Part shown: piece by piece, positions 44,766 to 54,444 of the stretch | Numbering within the stretch: position 1 is the stretch's first letter | Layout: each line of letters opens with the position of its first letter | Source: Aureispira sp. CCB-E | GTDB taxonomy: Bacteria > Bacteroidota > Bacteroidia > Chitinophagales > Saprospiraceae | Direction: 5' to 3' | DNA: 64,000 nucleotides | NCBI RefSeq assembly: GCF_031326345.1 | Contig: NZ_CP133671.1 | Location: 1,736,001-1,800,000 of the forward strand | The notes under the pieces: model-generated | Told to the model about the DNA's origin: nothing | Database searches by the model: none | The model's input: the letters and a program-made list of their open reading frames with translations, nothing else | Translations under genes and position numbers: made by a program

Positions 44766-46109
44766 ATGTTCTTCTTTCGATTGATGATTGGATTTTTTTT
44801 AGCTATAAATTGTTCTTTTGCGCAAACTGTTGATGAAAATTTAGAAAAATATTGGCATTATCGAGCTCGCTTAATTGGTACAAACAATGAATGTGGTTTT
44901 TTGGACATTGGTTTAGGTCGAGGAATGAGCTTGGCAGCTTCTGAGCGGTTTCCTGATGCCGATTGTGCGACGAACCATCATCTCAAAAACAATGATTGCC
45001 ACCTTTCAAAAGGATCAGGGCGAATGCATTGGGGAGATGCAAGTCTTTATCATGGACTTTATTTGGCAATATTGGCATTAGAATATAAGAACTTAGAAAT
45101 TGCGAAACAAAATACAGATGCTGTGGCTCAGGAATTGTGGTATGCTTTAGAAGCTTTTGAACGACTGGACTCGATGGCAGAAGTAGTCCTAGGGTTGCCT
45201 GGTAAAAAAGATGGTTTTTTTGTGCGAGATGATATAGACGGTGATTTTTATTTTAAAAAAAATACAGCGACCAATAAGCGTTTTTCGAATGAAAATGAGA
45301 GCTACAATTGTATGTCTTCTGCGATTAGTTGCGGTCAGCCTTCGGCAGAATCGGGTTCTTTTATTAGTCAAGATCAAGTGATTGGACTATTTATTGGATT
45401 TTGTATGATCGATCAATTAATTCCCAATCAAAGATATCGGCATAATTTGCCAACTTTTGGCGAGAAAGTTCGTGTTAATGTTGATCGAATTGTTAGTTAT
45501 ATGATGAAAGACCGTTGGAAACTAAAAATGCCCGATGGTACCCCAATTCCTGATAAATGGGGAGGAAATGCAATTGGATTGAGCTTTCCAATTAGTACCA
45601 TTGCCAATCAGTTGACCAAAGGAGAATATGAAAAAAATTACCACAAAAAAGGCGCTTTACTTTTAGGTAGACCCATTTATGATTTGTTACAACTTTCTTT
45701 GGCTTTTCAACATCCCACCAATGTCGTTTTAGCATTAGCAAGTATGAGCCTATTGCCCAAAAGAAGTTACAAAGCATTAGGACGAAAGAGTATCAAGCAC
45801 GATGTTATTATTTACCCTTTAATTCGATCTGTCTTATTTGATCAAAAGTTATTCAAAAAAATAAAACGCAGCGATTTTGAGTTGATCTTAAACGCTGCGC
45901 CCTATGATGGTCCCTGTTTTGGTTTAGAAGATTGTACGGCACCTAATGGATGGAAGTCGTTTAACCGATGGATTCATCCACATTTTAAAAATGGAAATCC
46001 CTATGGTATTTATAGCGAACTGCCAGGGTTAGATTATATGTTGTTGTATAATTTGTATCATTATTATTATCACAAAGACTTGCCTAGTTATCAACAAAAA
46101 CTACGCTAG
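44766..46109 (+). CDS. Secreted hypothetical protein, 447 aa (possible alpha/alpha-toroid fold)
   Basis: I do not recognise the family. The signal peptide is MFFFRLMIGFFLAINCSFAQ. The mature part is helical with many aromatic residues and seven or more cysteines (NNECGFLD, DADCATNHH, NNDCHLS, YNCMSSAISCGQ, DGPCFGLEDC), probably forming disulphides outside the cytoplasm. Features such as MHWGDASLYHGLYLAILALEYKN, DGFFVRDDIDGDF and MMKDRWKLKMPDGTPIPDKWGG resemble six-hairpin glycoside hydrolases and similar toroids, but no catalytic pair can be assigned. There is no T9SS sorting domain, so it is periplasmic or anchored differently. It converges on the TonB receptor with a 16-bp gap. Confidence 0.72.
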   Translation: MFFFRLMIGFFLAINCSFAQTVDENLEKYWHYRARLIGTNNECGFLDIGLGRGMSLAASERFPDADCATNHHLKNNDCHLSKGSGRMHWGDASLYHGLYLAILALEYKNLEIAKQNTDAVAQELWYALEAFERLDSMAEVVLGLPGKKDGFFVRDDIDGDFYFKKNTATNKRFSNENESYNCMSSAISCGQPSAESGSFISQDQVIGLFIGFCMIDQLIPNQRYRHNLPTFGEKVRVNVDRIVSYMMKDRWKLKMPDGTPIPDKWGGNAIGLSFPISTIANQLTKGEYEKNYHKKGALLLGRPIYDLLQLSLAFQHPTNVVLALASMSLLPKRSYKALGRKSIKHDVIIYPLIRSVLFDQKLFKKIKRSDFELILNAAPYDGPCFGLEDCTAPNGWKSFNRWIHPHFKNGNPYGIYSELPGLDYMLLYNLYHYYYHKDLPSYQQKLR

Positions 46110-46125
46110 TTCAATTGTAATTGGT

Positions 46126-48531
46126 TTAACCTTGTTGCTTGGCAGCGCGTTTAGCTTGTCTATTTGCCCTTTGTTCTTTATAATAACCTTTCTTAGGCTG
46201 TTTCCATTTGAAATTAAGTGTAATCGCAGGAATAACAGGAAATAGAGAAACTTGATAAGACTTTAATTCTACCTGTCCCGAAAGGGCATCTGTTTCGGGA
46301 GTGGTATAGGTGAAAAATACATTCTGACGATTGTAGACGTTGTAAACAGATAGTACCATATCGGCTTGAAACGGTTTTTGCTTTTTTGTTAATCGGAAAG
46401 ATAAACTCAAATCCATTCGATGATAAGCTGGCAAACGAGCGGAGTTGCGTAATCCATATTCTAACGTTGGGGTAAAATTAACCATATACACAGACTTGAT
46501 TGGAGTGTACGGAGCACCAGAGCCATAGACAAAAGTAGAACTAACTGTAAACCAGTCAAAAATATCATAACTTAAAACAACAGACAAATCATGGGTTCGA
46601 TCAAAGCCTGCTAGAAATGTTTTGCCTCGGATATTATCAAAAGTGCGCTCAGAACGAGAAAGCGTATACGATATCCAACCTGTAAAACGCCCTTTTTGTT
46701 TGCGCAAAAACAACTCTAAACCATAAGCTCGACCACGCCCAGAGATAAACTGATCTTCTAGGTCTGTGTCTGGCGTAGGTGTATAATCTTCGGCATAATC
46801 CAGCTGATTGAATAAATCTTTATAAAAGACCTCAATAGAAGCCTCAAAAGTATTGTCTAAGAAGTTGTGGAAATATCCTAAGGCATATTGAAGCCCCCAT
46901 TGAGGACGTACTTTTTCTGTACTAGGCACCCACAAATCAGTCGGCAGTGTACTTGTAGAATTGCTAACCAAATGGACATATTGCCGTCCCAATGTTACTC
47001 CTGCTTTAATGGATGAAAAAGGAGAAACTGTTGCTTTGCCACTAAATCTAGGTTCTACCCCAAAGTAGGTTTTGACGGGCTCTAACATGCCATACGTACG
47101 TGTAGTATCTACTTTGCCCGTATAAGGACCCACCTGTTGAAACATAGAAAAACGCATTCCTACATTAACACTAAAGATTTTACTAATTTTCCAATTGTCT
47201 GTAATATAAAGCCCTGCTTCATGCGAGCGTTTGCGGTCTGGATCAATGATAAAAGCTTCTTCCCCAGAAAAAGCCTCTGCTCTATTGGGAGTAAATGTAT
47301 GATAGGTATAATCTACCCCAAATTTGATTTGATGGCGAGGATTGGGATAATAGTCAAAGCTAACTTTTCCTCCAAAATCTCTAATGCCAGAATTTAGCTT
47401 AAATGAGAATTGTTCTTGTCCTCCCGATACAGAAAAATCATAATCGTTGTAAACAAAAATAAAGTTCATAAAGAGTTTGTCATCAAAAATATGATTCCAA
47501 CGTAGGGTTGCCGTGGCATTTCCATAAGGCATATCAAATACAAAACCTCGATCTGGATTTTTTAAATTTAGAACATCTCGTCCAAAATAACCACTTAAAA
47601 ACAATCGATCTTTGTCGGTGATTTGGTACTTTGCTTTGATATTCAAATCATAAAAATAATAGTTGGTTCCCTCAAAAGCGGTTCCTTGAATAAAAGGTTG
47701 GGCAACATCAAAAGCATACGTGCGTCTACCTGAAACAATAAATGAGCCTTTTTTAGGAACAATAGGACCTTGAACGGTTAACCTTGAAGAAATAATTCCA
47801 ATACCTCCTTCTATACCAAATTTATCATCATAACCATCTTTCATTTGGATGTCAAGAACAGAAGATAATCTTCCTCCATAGTTGGCAGGCATTCCTCCTT
47901 TGATAAGCGTTGCTTTTTTAATTGCATCTGAATTAAAAACAGAGAAAAAACCTAACAAATGCCCCGCATTGTAGACAACTGCTTCATCTAGCAAAACTAA
48001 GTTTTGGTCAATACCACCGCCACGAACAAAAAATCCTGCGGTTCCTTCTCCAGCAGATTGTACGCCAGGCAATAGTTGGATGGTTTTTAGCAAATCCACT
48101 TCTCCCATCAAAGCAGGAAGTTTTTTTATCTCGCTCATCTCCAATTCTACAGTTCCCATTTGAGTACTTTCCACATTGGTATTTCCACGTTCGTCTGTTA
48201 CAACAATAACAGAATCAAAAACAGCACCACTAGATAGTTCAATATTGAACGTCGTATCTTGCGTTAGATTAATGGTTATTTTTTTATCCTCATAACCAAT
48301 ATAACTTGCTACGATAGTGTATTGACCCGGTTTGAGGGATAAAGAGTAAAAACCATAAACATTAGATGTAACACCGTCCAAGGTGTTGTTCTCGTCATAA
48401 ATGTTGGCATAAATTAAATCTTCTCCACTTACAGCGTCCTTGATGTAGCCGCTCATAGTAACTCGTTTTTGGGCGAATAGAGATGTGCTCAATAATAGAA
48501 AGAAGCAGAAGAGTTTATAGTTAACTTGCAT
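46126..48531 (-). CDS. TonB-dependent outer membrane receptor with carboxypeptidase-like N-terminal domain
   Basis: The protein is 801 aa. The signal peptide is MQVNYKLFCFFLLLSTSLFAQ. An Ig-like CarboxypepD_reg-type domain (22-105, VTMSGYIKDAVSGEDLIYANIY) precedes the TonB plug (about 118-225, LPALMGEVDLLKTIQLLPGVQSAGEGTAG-type, VRGGGIDQNLVLLDEA). The 22-stranded barrel ends in a Lys-rich tail. It imports a large ligand, such as a siderophore or peptide, using TonB energy. No SusD partner follows, so it is not a SusC pair; the ligand is not evident. Downstream it converges on the 447-aa gene. Confidence 0.92.
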   Translation of the reverse strand: MQVNYKLFCFFLLLSTSLFAQKRVTMSGYIKDAVSGEDLIYANIYDENNTLDGVTSNVYGFYSLSLKPGQYTIVASYIGYEDKKITINLTQDTTFNIELSSGAVFDSVIVVTDERGNTNVESTQMGTVELEMSEIKKLPALMGEVDLLKTIQLLPGVQSAGEGTAGFFVRGGGIDQNLVLLDEAVVYNAGHLLGFFSVFNSDAIKKATLIKGGMPANYGGRLSSVLDIQMKDGYDDKFGIEGGIGIISSRLTVQGPIVPKKGSFIVSGRRTYAFDVAQPFIQGTAFEGTNYYFYDLNIKAKYQITDKDRLFLSGYFGRDVLNLKNPDRGFVFDMPYGNATATLRWNHIFDDKLFMNFIFVYNDYDFSVSGGQEQFSFKLNSGIRDFGGKVSFDYYPNPRHQIKFGVDYTYHTFTPNRAEAFSGEEAFIIDPDRKRSHEAGLYITDNWKISKIFSVNVGMRFSMFQQVGPYTGKVDTTRTYGMLEPVKTYFGVEPRFSGKATVSPFSSIKAGVTLGRQYVHLVSNSTSTLPTDLWVPSTEKVRPQWGLQYALGYFHNFLDNTFEASIEVFYKDLFNQLDYAEDYTPTPDTDLEDQFISGRGRAYGLELFLRKQKGRFTGWISYTLSRSERTFDNIRGKTFLAGFDRTHDLSVVLSYDIFDWFTVSSTFVYGSGAPYTPIKSVYMVNFTPTLEYGLRNSARLPAYHRMDLSLSFRLTKKQKPFQADMVLSVYNVYNRQNVFFTYTTPETDALSGQVELKSYQVSLFPVIPAITLNFKWKQPKKGYYKEQRANRQAKRAAKQQG

Positions 48532-48769
48532 TGTTTGTTAAGGCTAATTTATCAATCAATACGACTATCTATCAGAATAGGATGCTTAGTCGTTCGGTGC
48601 TTTGTGGTGTCGTTTTTAAATTTACTACAATTAAAATGATTTTGCTAGAAAAGAGTTTAGTGAAAACCTTAGAATTATAAAAAATAGCTATTCCTTAACA
48701 TTCCAACATGGTGTGCGTATTTTTAAGGCAAAAAAAATTAAAATCCCAAAAGAGAATAGGGCGTTTTTG

Positions 48770-50761
48770 CTAAATAGAAAAATATAAGGTAATTCTTGTT
48801 CCTGTAGATGGTTCTGGTCCTAGGTCATCTGTTTGTATCCGAATTTCTTTCTGCATGGTTTGATTCAAAAATTGAATTCTATGTTGAATAGCTTCTGTTG
48901 AAAAACCTGTATGAAGATGCAGTGTTTTTTCTTTCATTTCATTGGCTTTTTCTTGTCCAATTCCATTGTCCTCAATTACACAAACCAAAAAATCCCCCTC
49001 AATACGAAACTCAACCAAGAGCTTTTTTAACCCTTTTTTGTGAAACAATCCATGTTTGATGGCATTCTCGATATAAGGTTGAATAAACATGGCAGGTATT
49101 TGAATCTCTGTTTGTTGTTCAAGGGAGACGAGGCAATTAAAGGTGACATTTAATTGTTCGCCAAAACGTAATTTTTCAAGATCAAGATAAAGGCTTAAAA
49201 TTTCCAATTCGTTGTTCAAAGAAATGAATTGTTCTTTGGAAGACAAGAGAATTTTTCGGATTAAGGCACTAAATTTTCCTATATAAATGGTTGAGTTTTT
49301 AATGTCTTTCATTAGCACCAAATCCTGAATGGAATTGAGTGCATTGAAGATAAAGTGAGGATTCATTTGTGCTTGAAGGGCTTTTAAACTAAGCAAGGCT
49401 ACTTCATCTTGTTTTTGCCGTTCAAGTTGTTCATAAGCAACATTTAAAGCTATTTTTTGTTGCCTAATAATTCTAAGCCGAGATGAGATATAGAGCAATA
49501 ATAGCAGGACTAGCAGCGTAAAGATAACCACTCCCATTAAGTTTCTTTTGCTCTGAATAGCCCTTTCGTTGGATAGTAATAATTCTTTTTGAGTTAATTC
49601 CTTTTCAAGTTTGTGCTGATTGGTTCTATATTTGGTTTCTAGAGAGGCAATCAAGGTAGCATTTTTACCTTTTCGGAGGCTATCTACCATGTTAAATTGG
49701 TTTTTTAATAGTTCCAATGCTCCTTTGTAGTCTTTTTTTAGTTCAAAAAAGTTTCTTTTAACTTGATAATAATTGATCAAAAGGGAGGGGTTCTTGAATT
49801 TAGGAGCAATGGCATCTAGTTCAGCAACAATTTTTTGCAGTTCAAGTACATTTTTCCTAGCAACATGTATTTTTCCTATAAGCGTAAGTGTTTGACTTAA
49901 AACCTTAATGTCTTTTACCTTCTTAGCTATTTCTAACGCTTTTTCATAAAACGGAATGGCTGTTAGAGTATCTTTTTTCTTGAGGTAGGCATTGGCAACG
50001 ACACTATAAGAAAGAGACAAGCCGTGAAGATTGTTCACTTGTTTTTTAAACTCAATGGCTTTTAATCCATAATAAATCGTACTATCTATTTGCTTTTGTT
50101 TCAGAAAAAAAGTAGCTAAATTACTATAAACTAATCCAAAACAATAAGGTGTTCTAGAAGAGGGTAAGTCATCGCAAATACCCGCACATTTTTGATTGTA
50201 CTGAATAGCTTTGGCGTACATTTTTTGACTATAAAAAAGACCGCTTAGACCAATGTAACAAGAAGCTACAATCTCTGTCAATTGGTTTTCTTTAGCAATT
50301 TTTAAAGCATTTAGATACTTTTGAGTGGCCTCAGATAGGTCGCCCTTCATTTGTAATAATGAGGCATGTTCGGTTAAAACACCTAAGTGTTTTTTTTTAT
50401 CGGACACATGAGGCAAATAGCTATAAGCTTCTTCAATAACCGTAAGGGCTGAATCAATGGTATTGGTAGAGGTTAGGTAATAGCTGTAGTAGATACATAA
50501 ACCTATTAAATGATGGTATTGTTTGTACTCTTTTGCCAGTCGAATACCTTCAAGAATATAGACAATACTCTTTTCTGCATCCTTTCGAATCGTCTTCGTA
50601 CTTAATTCAAGTAAAATTTCCAATTTAAGTGTGTCATGAGGACTTGTTTCTAAAGCGATTTCGAGAGAATCTAGTATGGCAACTTGTGCTTTAGAAGTAG
50701 ACGGTTGTATAAAGAAAAATAGGCAAAAAATATAGAATAAACGGACGTAATATTGTTTCAT
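48770..50761 (-). CDS. LytS-type sensor histidine kinase with TPR sensor region
   Basis: The protein is 663 aa. A signal-like N-terminus (FYIFCLFFFIQPSTSKAQ) leads to a periplasmic region of six or more TPRs (about 30-370), a coiled coil, one membrane segment (about 403-425, MGVVIFTLLVLLLLLYI) and a His_kinase domain with the phospho-acceptor in QAQMNPHFIFNALNS (His about 466). The ATPase part has PYIENAIKHG and DNGIGQEK. It phosphorylates the LytTR regulator encoded 31 bp upstream in the same operon. The TPR array suggests it senses a protein or peptide. Confidence 0.94.
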   Translation of the reverse strand: MKQYYVRLFYIFCLFFFIQPSTSKAQVAILDSLEIALETSPHDTLKLEILLELSTKTIRKDAEKSIVYILEGIRLAKEYKQYHHLIGLCIYYSYYLTSTNTIDSALTVIEEAYSYLPHVSDKKKHLGVLTEHASLLQMKGDLSEATQKYLNALKIAKENQLTEIVASCYIGLSGLFYSQKMYAKAIQYNQKCAGICDDLPSSRTPYCFGLVYSNLATFFLKQKQIDSTIYYGLKAIEFKKQVNNLHGLSLSYSVVANAYLKKKDTLTAIPFYEKALEIAKKVKDIKVLSQTLTLIGKIHVARKNVLELQKIVAELDAIAPKFKNPSLLINYYQVKRNFFELKKDYKGALELLKNQFNMVDSLRKGKNATLIASLETKYRTNQHKLEKELTQKELLLSNERAIQSKRNLMGVVIFTLLVLLLLLYISSRLRIIRQQKIALNVAYEQLERQKQDEVALLSLKALQAQMNPHFIFNALNSIQDLVLMKDIKNSTIYIGKFSALIRKILLSSKEQFISLNNELEILSLYLDLEKLRFGEQLNVTFNCLVSLEQQTEIQIPAMFIQPYIENAIKHGLFHKKGLKKLLVEFRIEGDFLVCVIEDNGIGQEKANEMKEKTLHLHTGFSTEAIQHRIQFLNQTMQKEIRIQTDDLGPEPSTGTRITLYFSI

Positions 50762-50792
50762 AAGGGGACTAAGTTAGGACATAGGAAAGGCA

Positions 50793-51542
50793 TTAGAAAA
50801 GATTTAGATAAGAGATGTGTTCTTCAAAACTTTTCTTTTTTTCTCTAGCAACTTTCGCATTAATATTTTCGGATAACGTGAGTTGTCCCTCACCTTTGAA
50901 GTATTTTTTTATATGATTGATATTGACAATAGAGGAGCGATGAACTTTGTAGAATTGTAAATGGTTTTGTGTGAGTTTTTCAAAAAACTTAATGCTTTTG
51001 CTGATTAAAATTGGTTTAGAGTTGGTTTGCCATACTTTGGTGTAAGCGCCATCGGCTTCTATCAAGATAATTTTCTTTGTTTCAATAAAAATTAAGCCTT
51101 CAGCAACAGGCAAGGCAATATTGTGAATAATATTTTTTGTTAAATTAGATTTTAAAGCCTGAAGTCTTTCATACATAGTCGAAGTTTGAACTTTTTGTCT
51201 GAGTTTCTCAACGGCTATTTCTAATTTTTCTAATTCAATAGGCTTGAGTAAATAATCAATAGCAGAGAGCTCAAACGCTTGTATGGCGTATTCATTATGC
51301 GCTGTTGCAAAGATCAATTCAAAATTTACTTCTTTAAAAAAAGAAAGCAATTCTAGCCCTGAATATTGGGGCATTTCGATGTCACAAAAGACAACATGTG
51401 GCTCTAATTTGTTAATTTGCAAAACGGCATCGGGTACGTTAGAACATACTGCAACAATTTGCAAATCAGAGAAGAAGGTAGTAATTAAGTTTTTTAAAAC
51501 ACGCCGCCCTCTTTCTTCATCATCAATTATAATGACTTTCAT
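50793..51542 (-). CDS. LytTR-family response regulator
   Basis: I set the start at 51542 (MKVIIIDDEERGRRV, 249 aa); 21 more codons upstream look non-coding. The receiver domain (1-115) has the acidic pair in IIDDEE, the phospho-acceptor Asp54 in VVFCDIEMPQYSG and the conserved Lys in YLLKPIELEKLE. The LytTR DNA-binding domain (about 150-248) shows IFIETKKIILIEADGAYTKVW and FYKVHRSSIVNINHIKKYFKGEG. Such regulators bind paired direct repeats 21-22 bp apart. It precedes the kinase gene in one operon. Confidence 0.95.
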   Translation of the reverse strand: MKVIIIDDEERGRRVLKNLITTFFSDLQIVAVCSNVPDAVLQINKLEPHVVFCDIEMPQYSGLELLSFFKEVNFELIFATAHNEYAIQAFELSAIDYLLKPIELEKLEIAVEKLRQKVQTSTMYERLQALKSNLTKNIIHNIALPVAEGLIFIETKKIILIEADGAYTKVWQTNSKPILISKSIKFFEKLTQNHLQFYKVHRSSIVNINHIKKYFKGEGQLTLSENINAKVAREKKKSFEEHISYLNLF

Positions 51543-51906
51543 AGGATGATTGGAATCGTAGAAAAATTTGAGATTTAATTGTTGCTGTAATATAGTATAA
51601 AACAATTTCTTTTAAAAAAATATAAATTTTAAAAGCACTTTTAGGTAGCCTAATGCTCTAAAAAAAAGTAAAAATTTACCATCCATCAACTGAAAACTAA
51701 CGGTTGATTAATCGATTATAATATACTCGTTTTTACTTTTTGAGCATTACTTTGCTGGACGTAGTTGATACATAGAAAATTAAAAATTGGAATGTTAGAA
51801 AAATGATTTAGAACTTATTTTAAATCGTTAAGATTTGTATTTTGAGTTCTGTAATACTTGATGTTGTCATCAAAACCATTTTTGTAAAACGCTAAAACAA
51901 GCAATC
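51543..51906. other. Divergent intergenic region (364 bp)
   Basis: This AT-rich stretch lies between the LytTR regulator and a plus-strand small gene. I see no perfect TAnnTTTG with a properly spaced TTG and no clear pair of 21-bp LytTR repeats. An AACGGTTGATTAATCGATT stretch around 51699 has partial symmetry. No ORF. Confidence 0.35.
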
Positions 51907-52242
51907 ATGAAAAAGTACTTGATCTTAATTCCTTTATTTTTATGTTTAGGAACAAATCTTTTTGCTCAATTTGATAATCAAACCTGTGAAGAACTACTAA
52001 AACCTTATGTTAAATCCAATAAAGATTTTGCAAAGATGAATATTGCGACTTTGGATTTCTCAAAACATCATCAAAAGTTTGATATCAATTGGTTACTAGA
52101 TTTTAAATTTAACTTTATGGATAAGGTATTGGATGTAGAATACACAACAGATAAAGGGACATTCCATCTGTATATTCCATATATTGAAATTATAAAAATT
52201 AATACTAGTAAAACTTCATTGGATATTATTGTAAGAGATTAA
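51907..52242 (+). CDS. Small secreted protein, 111 aa
   Basis: The signal peptide is MKKYLILIPLFLCLGTNLFAQ. The mature part of 90 residues begins FDNQTCEELLKPYVKSNKDF and has alternating helix and beta strands (FNFMDKVLDVEYTTDKGTFHLYIPYIEIIKI). No family recognised; it is typical of the small periplasmic proteins found next to sensor systems. It is divergent from the LytTR/kinase operon. A terminator follows 48 bp after the stop. Confidence 0.7.
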   Translation: MKKYLILIPLFLCLGTNLFAQFDNQTCEELLKPYVKSNKDFAKMNIATLDFSKHHQKFDINWLLDFKFNFMDKVLDVEYTTDKGTFHLYIPYIEIIKINTSKTSLDIIVRD

Positions 52243-52289
52243 AACCATTGAAGAGTTGTTGACTTACGCAATGAACTTAAAAGAATTAA

Positions 52290-52319
52290 AAGGCTGCTTA
52301 TTAGAGCGGTCTTTTTTTT
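52290..52319 (+). terminator. Terminator of the small secreted protein gene
   Basis: AAGGCTGCT (52290-52298) and AGCGGTCTT (52305-52313) pair with two G-U wobbles, followed by eight T (52312-52319). Confidence 0.8.
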
Positions 52320-52451
52320 GAAATAAAGAATGAATTAAAAAAAACAAAGCATAAAATTGTAGAATCCACCTAGGCTTTGTAATTTCAGCCTGTAAAAATA
52401 ATGTACCCACATAAAAGACAAAAAAAAGAACTACTTATAAAAACATAGATT

Positions 52452-53435
52452 ATGGCAATGAGAAAAATTCGTATGCGCGAAGCCTTGAGAGAGGCAATGT
52501 CAGAAGAAATGCGTAGAGACGAGAACGTATTTTTGATGGGCGAAGAAGTAGCAGAGTATAATGGAGCATACAAAGTTAGTCAAGGCATGTTGGATGAGTT
52601 TGGTCCCAAACGCATTATCGATACGCCAATTGCAGAGTTAGGTTTTGCAGCAATTGGAGTAGGAGCAGCCATGGGAGGTGTCCGTCCAATTGTAGAATTT
52701 ATGACTTGGAACTTTGCTGTGTTAGCATTTGATCAAATTGTCAACCACGCTGCGAAAATAAACTCTATGTCTGCGGGGCAATTTAAATGCCCAATCGTAT
52801 TTAGAGGAGGAACAGGTTCGGCAGGACAATTGGCACAACAACATTCTCAAACATTTGAAAGTTGGATGGCTAACGTTCCTGGTCTAAAAGTTATCTCTAT
52901 TTCTAACGCTTATGATGCAAAAGGCTTGTTGAAGTCGGCGATTAGAGATGAAGATCCTGTTTGTTTTATGGAGTCCGAACTGATGTATTCAGATATGGGA
53001 GAAGTTCCAGAAGAAGAGTATTTGATTCCTATTGGAAAAGCAAATGTTGTTCGTGAAGGAACGGATGTTACTATTACTTGTTTTAATAAATTAGTAAAAG
53101 TAGCCGTTGCTGCTGCCGAAGAATTAGAAAAAGAAGGTATTTCTGTAGAAATTATTGATTTGCGTACCATTCGCCCGTTAGATGAGGCGGCAATTATTCA
53201 GTCGGTCAAGAAAACAAATCGCTTGATTGCATTGGATGAATCATGGCCTTTTGCAGGGGTATCGTCAGAAATTGCTTATCGCACACAAAAGCATGCCTTT
53301 GACTATTTGGATGCTCCTGTTACGAGAATCAATAGTTTGGATGTGAGTATGTGTTATGCGCCAACTTTAGTAGATGCTTTCTTGCCTTCTGCTGAAAAGG
53401 TAATCAAAGCTGTAAAAGAAGTACTTTATCGTTAA
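52452..53435 (+). CDS. pdhB: Pyruvate dehydrogenase E1 component, beta subunit
   Basis: The protein is 327 aa. The transketolase-like pyrimidine-binding domain (1-175) has EMRRDENVFLMGEEVAEYNGA and DTPIAELGFAAIGVGAAMGG, then the transketolase C domain with IDLRTIRPLDE and DESWPFAGVSSEIAYR. With the alpha subunit, encoded elsewhere, it forms the thiamine diphosphate-dependent E1 that decarboxylates pyruvate for acetyl-CoA. It is single here, not linked to E1 alpha or E2, as is common in this phylum. A close alternative would be the branched-chain 2-oxoacid E1 beta; the overall match favours pyruvate. Confidence 0.9.
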   Translation: MAMRKIRMREALREAMSEEMRRDENVFLMGEEVAEYNGAYKVSQGMLDEFGPKRIIDTPIAELGFAAIGVGAAMGGVRPIVEFMTWNFAVLAFDQIVNHAAKINSMSAGQFKCPIVFRGGTGSAGQLAQQHSQTFESWMANVPGLKVISISNAYDAKGLLKSAIRDEDPVCFMESELMYSDMGEVPEEEYLIPIGKANVVREGTDVTITCFNKLVKVAVAAAEELEKEGISVEIIDLRTIRPLDEAAIIQSVKKTNRLIALDESWPFAGVSSEIAYRTQKHAFDYLDAPVTRINSLDVSMCYAPTLVDAFLPSAEKVIKAVKEVLYR

Positions 53436-53471
53436 TAATAAACCCCTTTTTTAGAGGTTTTAGAGATATAG

Positions 53472-53506
53472 AAGCCATCTGCAAATTGTTTGTAGATGGC
53501 TTTTTT
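53472..53506. terminator. Terminator after pdhB
   Basis: GCCATCTGCAAA (53474-53485) and TTTGTAGATGGC (53489-53500) pair with one mismatch, followed by TTTTTT. It is flanked by the family 2 repeat copy TTTCTGGGCGATTATTTAA at 53504-53522. Confidence 0.9.
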
Positions 53507-53540
53507 CTGGGCGATTATTTAATTGTGATTTCATACTTAT

Positions 53541-54182
53541 TTACCCAAGCCCAGGACTTCGAATAACGCGTCGTTTTTTGATTCTTTTAAAGGTATAAGC
53601 GACATTTAAGCCTAATGTTATACTATTATAATAATTGTAATTAGTACTATTAGGATGGTTGTCTTGGCGGATTTTGATTAAATCATACACTCCATAAAGC
53701 CGTACAGCAAAACTAGGGGTGATTTGATAAGCGATGGCTGCTCTAGGACCTAGATGCAAAGTAGGTGTTTTAAAAAAAGGAATGTCTGAATGCACAATAG
53801 TGATAAACTCTATTCCAACATCAAAAGAAAGCTTTGAACTGGCTTTGAAAGAGCATAGGACAGGGACAGTCACACAATGCATTGCTCTATAGTTATTGAC
53901 AAAGTTGGAATCGGATTGATGATTTCCTAAAAAGAACCGAATGGCATAAAAACCTCCCCAACGAATGGCTATTTTGTCGCTAACATGTTTTTCTACAAAT
54001 AACCCACCATTTATACCAGGATGTAAATTTCTGAGAAATAGTGTTTTTTGAGGACTCGGAATATTTCCTGCAAAGTTAAAACCTGCTTCTAGACCTATAG
54101 ATGTCTGTGCTAGGCTCGAAAATGACAAACATAGACAAAGTAATAAAGCTAAAAAAGGTGTTTTAATATTTGTAGTGGACAT
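53541..54182 (-). CDS. Outer membrane beta-barrel protein (PorT-like fold)
   Basis: The protein is 213 aa. The signal peptide is MSTTNIKTPFLALLLCLCLSFSSLAQ. The mature part starts TSIGLEAGFNFAGNI, the usual first strand of PorT-type eight-stranded barrels, and continues with amphipathic strands (IAIRWGGFYAIRFF, LSFDVGIEFITIV, FAVRLYGVYDLIKI, SITLGLNVAYTFKRI). It has a basic C-terminal tail (KKRRVIRSPGLG). It probably sits in the outer membrane; its function is not predictable from sequence. It converges on pdhB. Confidence 0.82.
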   Translation of the reverse strand: MSTTNIKTPFLALLLCLCLSFSSLAQTSIGLEAGFNFAGNIPSPQKTLFLRNLHPGINGGLFVEKHVSDKIAIRWGGFYAIRFFLGNHQSDSNFVNNYRAMHCVTVPVLCSFKASSKLSFDVGIEFITIVHSDIPFFKTPTLHLGPRAAIAYQITPSFAVRLYGVYDLIKIRQDNHPNSTNYNYYNSITLGLNVAYTFKRIKKRRVIRSPGLG

Positions 54183-54390
54183 CGTGATAAGGATAACTTG
54201 CTAATAAGAAAGTAAAAAAGCAACAACTATATAGTAGTGGTGCAACTAAGTACTAATATAACTTATTATTATAACTTAGAAAGAAGTTCATATGCTGCTT
54301 GGTATAAAAAATAAGTACGTGGGCAGAAAAACATATAGCTAAAAAATAGACTTATTTTAGTGCTAATTAAAGAGAAACAATGCAGCTTTA

Positions 54391-54440
54391 CCTGTGGTGC
54401 TATTTCGTGGTTTATATGATTTTTTCTGAATGATTATTTA
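54391..54440. repeat. Family 1 and family 2 repeat copies side by side
   Basis: CCTGTGGTGCTATTTCGTGG (54391-54410) matches the second half of family 1 as at 24712. TTTCTGAATGATTATTTATAA (about 54423-54443) is a diverged family 2 copy. They lie next to each other after the lptD stop. The rest of the 262-bp gap to 54182 is plain AT-rich DNA. Confidence 0.45.
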
Positions 54441-54444
54441 TAAC

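Noticed and set aside
46126-48531. SusC-type starch/glycan uptake locus
   Set aside because: No SusD-like lipoprotein gene follows and the 801-aa length is below the usual SusC length of about 1000.
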